Source: JBCBWG01 sp964579305
Lineage (GTDB): Bacteria > Pseudomonadota > Alphaproteobacteria > Rhizobiales > Hyphomicrobiaceae
Length of the DNA stretch: 28,594 bases
Direction of reading: 5' to 3'
NCBI GenBank assembly: GCA_964579305.1
Contig: CAZOGY010000032.1
Location: forward strand, 1 to 28,594
Position numbers and translations under genes: made by a program. The notes under the pieces were generated by a model. It searched no databases. It saw only the letters and a list, made by a program, of their open reading frames with translations, and was not told the origin of the DNA. This document shows, in pieces, positions 7,775-18,487 of the stretch (position 1 is its first letter; the number at the start of each line of letters is the position of its first letter).

Positions 7775-9055
7775 ATGACCTATTGCGGGCTTGATTTCGG
7801 GACGTCAAACTCGGCGATCGCAATACGGGGCGGTAACGCCATTTCGCTGGCACCGGTCGATAACGCGTACACCACAACCCCCACAGCCATGTTTTTTGCC
7901 ATCGACGGAAGCCCGCCGGTCTACGGCCGCCAAGCCATTGAGCACTATATTGACGGAGACATTGGTCGCCTTTTACGCGGGCTCAAAAGTATTCTCGGCA
8001 CTGCTCTGATCGACGAGCAGACGCGGATTGGCAAGCGGCAGGTCTCATTTCGTTTCGCGATTGGTGCGTTTCTTGAGCATCTCAAATCGCAAGCAGAAGA
8101 CGCCCTGGGCTCAGAAATCGACAGCGTCGTCCTGGGCCGCCCTGTGCATTTTGTGGCGTCCAATCGCGATTCCGACGGGAAAGCCGAGGCCACCCTCATT
8201 GACTTGGCCAAAGCTGCCGGATTTCGCCATGTCGCGGTGCAATTCGAGCCAATCGCTGCGGCACTCCATTACGAGACCTTGATCACGCGCGAAGAAGTCG
8301 CATTGATTGTCGACATTGGCGGCGGCACGTCGGATTTCTCGGTCGTGCGGGTTGCACCGGAACGCAAAAACTTGGCGAGCCGCAAATCCGATATTCTGGC
8401 CAACGGCGGCGTGCGCATCGGTGGGACAGATCTGGACCAGCGGTTGAGTTTGGCAACTGCGATGCCTTTGTTAGGCCACGGCGCCCAGGTGCGCGCGGAG
8501 TTCGGCGAAACACTCTCAGAGGCTCCGGCAGGCATTTTCCATGAACTGTCGATTTGGCATCGGATCATTTTTGCCTATAACCAAGCAAACCTGCGCGTTG
8601 CCCGCGAATTGCGCCGTCTTGCCCTGGAGCGAAGCCTTTTTGACCGGCTTTTGATTGTCTTGGAAGAGCGTCTCGCCCATCGCATTGCACAGGACGTTGA
8701 AAAAGCAAAGATCGACCTGTCGGATCACGAGACAACAACGATCGATCTGGCAACAATAGAGCCCGGACTTATCGCGGCGGCACACCGCAATCTGTTTGAA
8801 GACATCATCGATCGGCACGTGGCGGATCTGGTTACCGCATCACGAACGGTAGTACAGGACGCCGGATTGCGCCCATCTGATATCTCAAGCGTGTTTTTTA
8901 CCGGTGGCTCCAGCCATATCCCCAAAGTTCGCAAGTCAATCGAACAGCAATTCCCAGATGCTGAATCGCGATCCCAGGACATGTTTGGAAGCGTTGGCCT
9001 TGGGCTCGGCCTAGACGCTCAGCGCCGCTTTCGAGGCGCAAGCCAGCCAGAATAA
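7775..9055 (+). CDS. Hsp70-family protein, YegD-like
   Basis: This 426-residue protein has the actin/Hsp70 ATPase fold but is short and lacks the usual DnaK substrate-binding domain. Phosphate-1 motif: 'GLDFGTSNSAIAI' near residues 5-17. Phosphate-2: 'VDIGGGTSDFSVVRV' near residues 179-193. Adenosine motif: 'FFTGGSSHIPKVRKSI' near residues 374-389. The order and length match YegD-type putative chaperones. Substrates and co-chaperones of this group are poorly known. The ATG at 7775 is chosen because family members begin a few residues before the first phosphate motif. The frame extends four codons to a TTG at 7763 and neither start has a strong ribosome-binding site. No dnaJ or grpE is adjacent, so it is unlikely to be part of the main DnaK system. 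A direct repeat lies about 100 bases upstream. Confidence 0.9.
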   Translation: MTYCGLDFGTSNSAIAIRGGNAISLAPVDNAYTTTPTAMFFAIDGSPPVYGRQAIEHYIDGDIGRLLRGLKSILGTALIDEQTRIGKRQVSFRFAIGAFLEHLKSQAEDALGSEIDSVVLGRPVHFVASNRDSDGKAEATLIDLAKAAGFRHVAVQFEPIAAALHYETLITREEVALIVDIGGGTSDFSVVRVAPERKNLASRKSDILANGGVRIGGTDLDQRLSLATAMPLLGHGAQVRAEFGETLSEAPAGIFHELSIWHRIIFAYNQANLRVARELRRLALERSLFDRLLIVLEERLAHRIAQDVEKAKIDLSDHETTTIDLATIEPGLIAAAHRNLFEDIIDRHVADLVTASRTVVQDAGLRPSDISSVFFTGGSSHIPKVRKSIEQQFPDAESRSQDMFGSVGLGLGLDAQRRFRGASQPE

Positions 9056-9206
9056 ATGTGCCCCGAATTGTGCCCCGCTGGCTCCATTAAGCTCTTAGCC
9101 CCTGGTCCGATCCCCAGCCCGCTGCTGCTCCGCACACAGGCATGATCCTCCAGCAACCGAAGCCTTTGCAAGCGAACGAACACGAACGGCCTGACGTCGG
9201 CGACCG

Positions 9207-9299
9207 TCAGATCAAACCGAACCACTTATAAGCGACAAGCCACGCAAGAAGCAGCGCCGCGATAAACAAGCTGCGAGAATAAGGGTCCCATTGATCCAT
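9207..9299 (-). CDS. 30-residue single-helix membrane microprotein
   Basis: The ORF starts with ATG at 9299 and reads 'MDQWDPYSRS', then a hydrophobic helix of about 13 residues ('LFIAALLLAWLVA'), then 'YKWFGLI' and TGA. A strong ribosome-binding site, AGGAG, sits 6 bases before the ATG; the leader AGGAGACGGA also precedes the four-helix gene at 11286. The charge pattern (acidic/polar N-terminus, Lys after the helix) and aromatic belt residues fit an inserted single-pass peptide. It is too short for routine gene callers. It lies between the Hsp70-like gene and the divergent exported esterase-like gene. The function is unknown; the coding call rests on the ribosome-binding site and composition only. 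Confidence 0.6.
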   Translation of the reverse strand: MDQWDPYSRSLFIAALLLAWLVAYKWFGLI

Positions 9300-9479
9300 A
9301 TCCGTCTCCTCATCATCCAGCGAGTTTACGCATCAAACCGGCACAATCCAAAGCGCCTTCGCCCCAACACACCTTCAGCCCTCGGCCGAAAGACGCAGGC
9401 CGGTGCGACGCATCCGTCACGCCCCTGTAACGGGACAAGCCTACCCGGATGCGTTCGTTAACACTTGCGGGAGAAACCC

Positions 9480-10790
9480 ATGCTTCGTTCTTCAATTGCC
9501 ATCGTCGCGCTGATTGCGGCGACCGCGGCCACGGCCGCCGACCTGAAGGTGCTGACAAGCAAAGACCCTTCAGTCGCTTGGAAAACCATCCAGGTCCCAG
9601 GTGGCGACAAGAAAAGCTACACGATCGGTCTCGGCTCAGCCGCATTCCGGCATCCCTCCGACCCAACCAACGTGATTTGGACCGGTGGCGACCGCGGCCC
9701 GAATATGACGTGCAAGGCTGCCGCCAAACTACTGAGCAAAGAGATTTCGGAACTTTGCAAAACGCAGAAAAAAGGCCGTGTCTACCCAACGCCGGAATAC
9801 GTTCCATCCATCTATAAGATCGAAATGGACGTCGACGCGGGCACCTTCAAGGTTGTTGAGACAATCACGCTCAAGACGAAATCCGGCAAGCCGATCTCCG
9901 GTCTGCTCAACCCACAAACGGTTGCAACCAAAGACACCGGCGTCGACATGACCGGCAAAGTTCTGGCCGACAGCGCCGACAACGTTGACCTTGAAGGTCT
10001 TGTGAAGCTGACGGATGGCACGTTCTGGATTGGCGAGGAAATGGGCCCATCGATCGCCCACGTCACCGCTGACGGGCGCATTGTGAAGCGCTTTGTCCCC
10101 GCCAACGCCGCCGACGATTACAAAGACGCCGACACCGAAATCGTTGCCTCGCTGCCTGAAGTCCTCTCCAAGCGCCAAGGCAACCGCGGTATTGAATCGA
10201 TGGCCATTTCGCCGGACGAGAAATTCTTGTATTTCATGGTCCAAAACCCGCTCGCCAATCCGGACGCAAAAACCTATCAGGCCGCCAAGAACACGCGCAT
10301 TTTCAAAATGGAACGTGAAAGCGGCAAGCTGGTTGGCGAGTACGTCTATCAACTTGATGATCCACAGACGTTCGCACTGGATCCATCCGACAAGCAAAAC
10401 AGCCCGCGCGTCTCGGAACTGACCGCGCTCGGCCTCGACCGCCTGCTTGTCCTGGAACGCACGAACGGCACCACCAAGCTGCACGAGATCACGCTTGAGG
10501 GCGCAACCAACATCCTTGGCACCAAGTGGGACAAGCTGGCCACGACGCCGACGCTTGAAGCCGAAAACGACCTCACCAAGCTCGACCTCAAGCCGGTCTC
10601 CAAAACGCTGCGTTTCGACACCGCACGCGACATGAAAGAGGCTCCGACCAAACTGGAAGGCGTCGCGTTCATGGCCGATGGAACGATGGTCTTGATCAAC
10701 GACAACGATTTCGGCATCGCCGGCGCCGACACCAAAATCGTCCTCGTCAAAGGCGCTGTGACCGCCGATGAGGCTGTCTACAAGAAATAA
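9480..10790 (+). CDS. Exported esterase-like/phytase-like protein
   Basis: The 436-residue protein begins with a clear Sec signal peptide: a short basic start, a hydrophobic core and Ala-rich 'ATAATAAD', with cleavage expected near residue 19/20. The mature part has beta-propeller-like repeats of the 'esterase-like activity of phytase' family. These include 'WTGGDRGPN' near residues 62-70, a 'DLEGLVKLTDGTFWIGEEMGPS' segment (conserved Glu-Gly and Trp-Ile-Gly-Glu-Glu), 'GIESMAISPDEKFLYF', and a C-terminal 'LEGVAFMADGTMVLINDNDFG'. Family members are secreted proteins, and a real phytase or esterase activity is not proven for most. The ATG at 9480 has GGGAG six bases upstream; an in-frame TTG five codons earlier is less likely. 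A bidirectional terminator follows at 10826-10853. It could act on phosphate esters in the periplasm (inference). Confidence 0.85.
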   Translation: MLRSSIAIVALIAATAATAADLKVLTSKDPSVAWKTIQVPGGDKKSYTIGLGSAAFRHPSDPTNVIWTGGDRGPNMTCKAAAKLLSKEISELCKTQKKGRVYPTPEYVPSIYKIEMDVDAGTFKVVETITLKTKSGKPISGLLNPQTVATKDTGVDMTGKVLADSADNVDLEGLVKLTDGTFWIGEEMGPSIAHVTADGRIVKRFVPANAADDYKDADTEIVASLPEVLSKRQGNRGIESMAISPDEKFLYFMVQNPLANPDAKTYQAAKNTRIFKMERESGKLVGEYVYQLDDPQTFALDPSDKQNSPRVSELTALGLDRLLVLERTNGTTKLHEITLEGATNILGTKWDKLATTPTLEAENDLTKLDLKPVSKTLRFDTARDMKEAPTKLEGVAFMADGTMVLINDNDFGIAGADTKIVLVKGAVTADEAVYKK

Positions 10791-10825
10791 CGCTGAACCA
10801 CGCCCAGCGTCAGTACAAACAAAAA

Positions 10826-10853
10826 GCCGGCGGTGAACACTGTCACCGCCGGC
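10826..10853. terminator. Bidirectional intrinsic terminator
   Basis: A perfect 11-bp stem, GCCGGCGGTGA / TCACCGCCGGC, closes a 6-base loop. It is flanked by AAAAA on the left (a T-run for minus-strand transcripts) and an AT-rich stretch on the right. It sits exactly between two convergent genes, ending at 10790 (+) and 10885 (-), and probably serves both. Confidence 0.85.
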
Positions 10854-10884
10854 ATTATTATTCAGATTGTTTTGGCAGGCCCGA

Positions 10885-11286
10885 TCAGGCGGGTGAAACG
10901 GCTGGCGGCGGTGCGATGCCAAACGTGGCATACATCGTGACAGCGAACAAAACGCCAAACAGAACAGCCGTCACAAGCGCGCTGACAAAACGGTTCGAGA
11001 ACGACATCAGGTTCGCGATAAGGTCGATGACGAACACCAGGATGGCGACGAGCGCGGCGCTCTGGATCCACTGTTCGCGGCTGTAGTTAAGGTTCTCACC
11101 CTCAAGCATGCCGCTATCGACGGCGTAATAGAGACCTGCGTAAACAAGCGCGACGATCACCGCCGTCACGAGGGCGTTCACGAACTGGTTCGAGAACGAC
11201 AGCAGGTTGCCGAGGTAGGCCACGACAAACACAAAGCCAGAGATGGCCAGAACCTTCGTCAGAAAAGCGATTTCCATTTCGCCCAT
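10885..11286 (-). CDS. Four-helix membrane protein, internally duplicated
   Basis: This 133-residue protein has four hydrophobic segments (about residues 9-28, 36-55, 75-92 and 101-121). The two halves are related. Residues 25-43 ('LGNLLSFSNQFVNALVTAV') and 90-108 ('IANLMSFSNRFVSALVTAV') are identical at 14 of 19 positions, offset by 65 residues, and the surrounding helices match in kind. The two DNA copies are also visibly similar. I do not recognise the family. The conserved Asn-Leu-x-Ser-Phe-Ser-Asn-x-Phe-Val turn between helices may be the functional part (inference). The ATG at 11286 has AAGGAG about 8 bases upstream. It is a single-gene unit convergent with the esterase-like gene. Confidence 0.8.
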   Translation of the reverse strand: MGEMEIAFLTKVLAISGFVFVVAYLGNLLSFSNQFVNALVTAVIVALVYAGLYYAVDSGMLEGENLNYSREQWIQSAALVAILVFVIDLIANLMSFSNRFVSALVTAVLFGVLFAVTMYATFGIAPPPAVSPA

Positions 11287-11517
11287 AGGTCCGTCTCCTT
11301 CAACGCGTCACGTTCCCGTGACGAAGATGATCCACAGGCTCAGCCGGTATCACCCTCGCGCGGCAACGCGACGCTGATCGACATCGCTGCTGCCGAAATC
11401 TTCAGCATCGTGCCTGATCAGCCACAACTTCAGCAGTTGGCAAGAACCAGATTTTTGGCGCGGTGAGGAGTAGATGTGAGCGTCAAGCCAAACGGCGCGG
11501 GCCGGAGACGGGGCCCT

Positions 11518-11754
11518 TTACTTGGTCAGCATCTCATAAAGCTCGTCTTTGAGGGCAAGCCGCTTCTTCTTGAGCTCTTCCATGTGCTCATCCGAGATGT
11601 TGCCGCCCATCGCTTCGGCGCGATGCACTTCGCGATTGACATCGTGGTACGCTTCAAAGAGCCGCTGGAAATGCGCGTCAGAGACTTTCAACTCGTGGAT
11701 CTTATCCTTCAGTTCGGGGAACTCTTCGGCAAGCTCGTGTGGCACATGGCTCAT
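11518..11754 (-). CDS. YdcH/DUF465-family protein
   Basis: The 78-residue, highly charged helical protein has the DUF465 (YdcH) layout. A short N-terminal 'HVPHELAEEFPELKDKIHEL' leads into 'DAHFQRLFEAYHDVNREVHR'. After a small linker comes the signature 'LKKKRLALKDELYEML'. It is probably two long helices forming a coiled hairpin. The family is common in proteobacteria and its function is unknown. The ATG at 11754 is chosen because the family starts here and GGAG lies about 9 bases upstream; the frame runs on to 11919 through Arg/Pro-rich sequence that is not family-like. It lies 248 bases beyond the end of gcvP on the same strand, probably as a separate unit. Confidence 0.88.
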   Translation of the reverse strand: MSHVPHELAEEFPELKDKIHELKVSDAHFQRLFEAYHDVNREVHRAEAMGGNISDEHMEELKKKRLALKDELYEMLTK

Positions 11755-12002
11755 GAGGCGGATCTCCAACTGCAAAGCGGGCCGAGGTCTGTCCCGCTCG
11801 GCCGCGGCGGTCCGTGAACCTGACAGAGGCCGCGCAGCACCACGTTGATCTGGCTCAAGCCGCCACGTCCGGCATTTGTCCTTCAGCAGCGGCGGGGCCC
11901 GCCCACGGGCCAACGCCACAACGCATCGCCATACCCATCAGCCCGTACGCCCCATCACCCCGACCCAGCAGACGACCAAGCCCGTGCGCTGAAGCTTGCG
12001 GC

Positions 12003-14867
<2,865 letters not shown>

Positions 14868-14973
14868 CGAAGAGTCCCGTGTTGCGTGCGCAAACTGCGT
14901 GGCCACGTTGCCTGAGAACCGCAAAGCCAGCATGCCGGCGGCGCGCCGGCGTCCCGGAAGACGGCGGAAAACG

Positions 14974-15336
14974 TCAGCCGACGAGGCGCTGATAATCGTC
15001 TTCGCTCATCAAGCCGTCCGCCGACGCCGGGTCGCGCAGCTTGATCTTGAAAAACCACCCATCGCCGGTCGGATCGGCATTGACCTTGGCCGGTTCATCG
15101 ACAATCGCCTGGTTCGTTTCCACGATTTCGCCCGCAAGCGGCGCATAGACGTCCGACGCCGCCTTGACGCTCTCGACCGTTGCTGCCTCGGCGCCCTTGT
15201 CAAAATTCGATCCCACCTCGGGCAATTCCACGAACACGACATCACCAAGTTGTTCGGTGGCATGGACGGTAATGCCGACCGTTGCGACGTCGCCGTCAAC
15301 GCGGACCCATTCATGACTCTCGGTGTATTTCATCAT
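14974..15336 (-). CDS. gcvH: Glycine cleavage system H protein
   Basis: The 120-residue lipoyl carrier shuttles the aminomethyl intermediate between P, T and L proteins. It has the expected 'YTESHEWVRVDGDVATVGIT' N-terminus, 'LGDVVFVELPEVG', and the lipoyl-lysine site 'ATVESVKAASDVYAP' (Lys near residue 62). The C-terminus 'GDGWFFKIKL' with a final 'MSEDDYQRLVG' is also typical. GGAG lies about 10 bases before the ATG at 15336; a second ATG follows directly and a TTG at 15342 is in frame. It is the middle gene of the operon, with 152 bases to gcvT upstream and 106 to gcvP downstream. No gene for the L protein or for lipoylation is in the window. Confidence 0.96.
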   Translation of the reverse strand: MMKYTESHEWVRVDGDVATVGITVHATEQLGDVVFVELPEVGSNFDKGAEAATVESVKAASDVYAPLAGEIVETNQAIVDEPAKVNADPTGDGWFFKIKLRDPASADGLMSEDDYQRLVG

Positions 15337-15488
15337 CGCCAAAGATCTCCTTCGATCGGGCTTGTTTCGATACCTGGATCATTTCAGGTTCACGTGCGTT
15401 GCGCTGCCATGATCTCGGTTTTTGACGGTCGCTTTATCGTTCGGTTCAGGCGATTCTGCCGAAACGGGATGAGCCTGAGGTTTGAGCG

Positions 15489-16637
15489 TCAGCGCTTATA
15501 GCGATGCGGTACGAATGGCATGTCGACAACATCGACGGCCACGCGCTTGCCGCGCACATCCGCGTAAAGCGTTTCGCCAGTGTCCTCATATCCGGCTTCG
15601 ACGTAGGCCATCGCGATCGGTTTGTTGAGCGTTGGTGAAAACGTCCCCGATGTGACTTTGCCGATGGCAAGCTCAGATGTTTCGCTGGCAAACAACACGG
15701 CGCCAGCGCGCACCGGCGTTCGCTCATGCCCCGCCAATCCGACCCGCAGCCGATCGGCGCCCTCGCCGTATTCACGCAGAATTCGCTCGTGACTTGGGAA
15801 GCCACCGGCCCTTGCGCCACCGGCCCGCCGGGCTTTGGCGATCGTGAAGTTCAGGTTGGCTTCCGGTGGGGATGTCGTCTCATCAAGGTCAGCGCCGTAA
15901 AGGCACAACCCGGCCTCAAGCCGCAGCGAATCGCGCGCCCCAAGCCCAATCGGCCTGACTTCCGGGTCTGACAACAAAGCTTCGGCAAACGCCGTCGCAG
16001 CACTTGCGGGAACAGAAATCTCAAACCCGTCTTCGCCAGTATAGCCCGAGCGCGACACCCAGAATTCATCGCCGGAAACAGTGAACGGCGCCGAACTCAT
16101 GAACGAGAGCTGTTCCACGCCGTCCACATACTTTGCCAGCACGGTTGCAGCACTCGGTCCCTGCAGCGCGATCAACGCACGATCGTCAATCGTCTCCAGG
16201 CCGACACCTTCAGGCAGGCTTGCCGTCACATGAGCAACGTCAACATCTTTGCGTGACGCGTTCCAGACGATCAGGAGCCGTCCGTCGTCCGCCGGCGAAA
16301 GCGGGCGGGTCACCATCAAGTCATCAACAATGCCGCCAATGTCGCTGAGAAGGACCGTGTACCGCATCCGGCCAGGCTTCAGGTCCAAAAGGTTTGCCGG
16401 GGTCAGCGCTTCCAAAGCCAGCGCCGTCGTTTCGTGATCGGGGCCGACGAGCACGGCCTGGCCCATATGCGAGACATCGAACAGTCCCGCATGCGCCCGC
16501 GTCCACAAATGCTCTTTCAGAACGCCGTCGGCATATTGGACCGGCATATCGTAACCGGCGAACGGCACCATGCGCGCGCTGCGTTGGATGTGCAGTGCGT
16601 GAAGCGGCGTCGTATTAAGCGCTGTCGTATCAGCCAT
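15489..16637 (-). CDS. gcvT: Glycine cleavage system aminomethyltransferase, T protein
   Basis: The T protein (382 residues) takes the aminomethyl group from GcvH, releases ammonia and forms 5,10-methylene-tetrahydrofolate. Family hallmarks are visible: 'MVPFAGYDMPVQYADGVLKEH' (split, with Gly-Tyr-x-Met-Pro-Val) near residues 23-43, 'AGLFDVSHMGQ' near 50-60, 'ALIALQGPSA' near 155, 'VSRSGYTGEDGFEI' near 190-203, 'GLGARDSLRLEAGLCLYGAD' near 231-250, and a C-terminal 'IGKVTSGTFSPTL'. It is the first gene of the operon, about 100 bases downstream of the tandem glycine riboswitch. The ATG at 16637 has only a weak ribosome-binding site, GGGG, which fits control at translation (inference). Confidence 0.95.
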   Translation of the reverse strand: MADTTALNTTPLHALHIQRSARMVPFAGYDMPVQYADGVLKEHLWTRAHAGLFDVSHMGQAVLVGPDHETTALALEALTPANLLDLKPGRMRYTVLLSDIGGIVDDLMVTRPLSPADDGRLLIVWNASRKDVDVAHVTASLPEGVGLETIDDRALIALQGPSAATVLAKYVDGVEQLSFMSSAPFTVSGDEFWVSRSGYTGEDGFEISVPASAATAFAEALLSDPEVRPIGLGARDSLRLEAGLCLYGADLDETTSPPEANLNFTIAKARRAGGARAGGFPSHERILREYGEGADRLRVGLAGHERTPVRAGAVLFASETSELAIGKVTSGTFSPTLNKPIAMAYVEAGYEDTGETLYADVRGKRVAVDVVDMPFVPHRYKR

Positions 16638-16738
16638 GCGGGCCCCGAGTAACGGCGCCGCTTGGTTCTAAGGTGCGATCGGCACAATGAACGGCTGGCG
16701 CAGACGAACGTTGGCAGCCCTACGCTGCAACGCTTCCA

Positions 16739-16940
16739 CGCCCCCTCTGTCCCGGTCGCCTGAGAGTGTTATCCCGTCGGCGGGCCCGCGCTGACCTGAG
16801 ATAGACAGCCGGGCCACTCTCCAGAGTTCGTCGTGCCATTGGTCCTTTTGCCTGAGAGGTTCCGGGGCGGTTGCTCCTTCGGCGCCGGCATGCCGCACGC
16901 GGGCGATAGCCCTGGCGTTTGCCGATCTCTCCCAATGACC
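16739..16940 (-). promoter_or_regulatory. Tandem glycine riboswitch upstream of gcvT
   Basis: Read on the minus strand, two consecutive glycine aptamers are present. Aptamer 1 starts near 16940 with CATTGGGAGAG and holds the core GCGCCGAAGGAGCAA and CCTCTCAGGCAAAAGGACC, ending in CCAATG, which pairs with the start. Aptamer 2 starts near 16827 with CTCTGGAGAG and holds GCCGACGGGATAACACTCTC, AGGCGACCGGGACAGAG. Tandem aptamers with a short linker are the classic form for gcv operons, where glycine turns expression on. Downstream, 16709-16732 can form a hairpin (CGTTGCAGC / GCTGCCAACG, one bulge) but no T-run follows. The switch may therefore act on translation or by another means. Confidence 0.93.
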
Positions 16941-17036
16941 CCAATGTCGTAACGCGGTGCCGGTGATGCATCAAGCCCATGTTCGACGCCTCCGTGACGC
17001 ACCATGCCAATGGTGCGGCCCCCGACAGGCAACGCA

Positions 17037-18344
17037 TCAGCGCGGCTTTCCCAAACCGCTTCGGCGATCGACGCCACGCCCTCGCCCCCGGTCCAGTTCG
17101 TCATCGCAAGGCGCAATGCCGTAGGGCGCAACCAACCGCCACACGTGATCTGGCACCATTGCACGCATGCGCTTTGGCTTTTGCCGGCGCAAATGCAGCA
17201 CCGTCTCGATCGCTTTCATCTCGAGGCGTGCGCGCGCGAACTCAAGCCCGCGCGGCCCAATGCGCGGCATAAGCCACGCAACGATCGGCCTGGCCCAATT
17301 CGGCATGGACCGTAATGGCAGCCCACCCGCTGCCCGCTCGGTATTGGCCCGAAATCCTTCAACCGCAGATTTGCGCCGACCAGCCGTTTTCGGCTCCGAT
17401 AACTGCACCTCGCCAGCAAGCAACTGCAGCATGTCCGCGCCGCGCGCGTTGCGAACAATCAGCCATTGGTCTCCGCTACCGCCCATATAACCGACCGTAA
17501 TATCAGCCAAGACATTCGTATAATCAACGCAGGTCCGGCACGTCAGCGGAAAGAAGTCCGCCGGCAACTGCGAGATCGGCAACTTCAGAAACGGGATTTC
17601 GCGCACGCGGCCATCTTTAAAGCGTACCTCGACATGATAGTCAGCGCGAAACTCAAGATACGTGATTGTTTCCGGCGCGTCGGACAGCAACGCGAGAAAA
17701 TCGTGAAACCGCTCCGTCGTGGTGTTATCCGAGCACGGTGTGCCAATAACGAAAAGCTCTTCCAATCCTAATTCCGCTTCAATGGCGCGCAGCGCATAGA
17801 CCTGACACGGAATGCCGATAATCGCCAATCGCCGCACACCCTTGGCAATCGCCGGTTCGATAAGGGCAAGCAGCGGCGCGTATCCCATGCGCATGCCGCG
17901 GCACTGCGCGAGATCTTCGGGGTCCGTCACAAGCACCGGCACCGGCCGCCAACGGTCATTCGGGTCTGGCGCCATCGTGGCGACCGCATCCACCCTGCCC
18001 GTTTCCAGCAGCCGCTCCGCAAGTCGCGTTGTGATCCCTGTCCACTGGGCACCAGCTTGCGGCCGTCGCAGCCGTGCCTGCGACATGGAAAGAAATGGGC
18101 CGAAATACCGCTCGTCGGGACGACTGTCATCACGCGCGCGGCCATGCACGCGTGCCTCTGCGGCTTGATAATCCGGTTTGATGAACTGGCAAGCACGGCC
18201 GCACCGCTTGGGATCGGCCGTCCGCGAAATCCCACAATCCGTGCACAAGTCCCGCGGTGGTGGCGATGACTGGAATGACGGATCAGCCACCAACTTTGGC
18301 CTGGGCCCGCCGCCTGTGCCCCAGTCCGACTGTCGCAAATCCAA
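17037..18344 (-). CDS. BciB/FrhB-type iron-sulfur flavoprotein reductase
   Basis: The 435-residue protein (from the TTG start) belongs to the coenzyme F420 hydrogenase beta-subunit superfamily and most resembles the BciB/7-hydroxymethyl-chlorophyll reductase branch. Cysteine set 1 is 'CTDCG ... RCGRACQFI'; set 2 is 'GIPCQVYALRAIE', 'GTPCSDNTTTERFHDF' and 'CRTCVDYTNVLADITVGYMG'. The C-terminal 'IGPRGLEFARARLEMKAIE' is also BciB-like. Known members use ferredoxin, FAD and two 4Fe-4S clusters to reduce the 8-vinyl group of chlorophyllide or the 7-hydroxymethyl group. No pigment gene is nearby, so the substrate here is unknown. The TTG at 18344 is preferred because GGGAGG lies 5 bases upstream; the frame continues to a GTG at 18422 with poor spacing. 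It is divergent from the PBP gene and upstream of the riboswitch on the same strand. Confidence 0.82.
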   Translation of the reverse strand: MDLRQSDWGTGGGPRPKLVADPSFQSSPPPRDLCTDCGISRTADPKRCGRACQFIKPDYQAAEARVHGRARDDSRPDERYFGPFLSMSQARLRRPQAGAQWTGITTRLAERLLETGRVDAVATMAPDPNDRWRPVPVLVTDPEDLAQCRGMRMGYAPLLALIEPAIAKGVRRLAIIGIPCQVYALRAIEAELGLEELFVIGTPCSDNTTTERFHDFLALLSDAPETITYLEFRADYHVEVRFKDGRVREIPFLKLPISQLPADFFPLTCRTCVDYTNVLADITVGYMGGSGDQWLIVRNARGADMLQLLAGEVQLSEPKTAGRRKSAVEGFRANTERAAGGLPLRSMPNWARPIVAWLMPRIGPRGLEFARARLEMKAIETVLHLRRQKPKRMRAMVPDHVWRLVAPYGIAPCDDELDRGRGRGVDRRSGLGKPR

Positions 18345-18487
18345 GACAACCTCCCGTGTCAGACGAATGCGACATTCGCTGACGGAGCGCGCTGTGCCAA
18401 CCCCTGCCACACGACGGCGCACGTGCCTTCCAAAAATTTCATGGAAAATCGTTGGGTTAACCGGACATTGATGCCTGTGCCAGATAA

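Noticed and set aside
9058..9077. GTGCCCCG repeated twice, 12 bases apart, just after the Hsp70-like stop
   Set aside because: Only 8 bases long with no flanking symmetry. It could recall an attachment-type sequence, but no match to the tRNA-His 3' end or other duplication was seen.
6936..9206. A genomic island inserted at tRNA-His
   Set aside because: There is no integrase and no repeat of the tRNA 3' end within the window, and the genes look chromosomal.
9729..10958. A 409-codon open frame on the minus strand opposite the esterase-like gene
   Set aside because: It lies antisense to a gene with a signal peptide, ribosome-binding site and family motifs. Its product has no domain pattern, and such long antisense frames are expected in GC-rich coding DNA.
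11466..11477. GAGGAG followed by ATGTGA (start directly followed by stop) upstream of the YdcH 3' end
   Set aside because: A minimal start-stop is likely accidental here; it lies at no known leader of a plus-strand gene.
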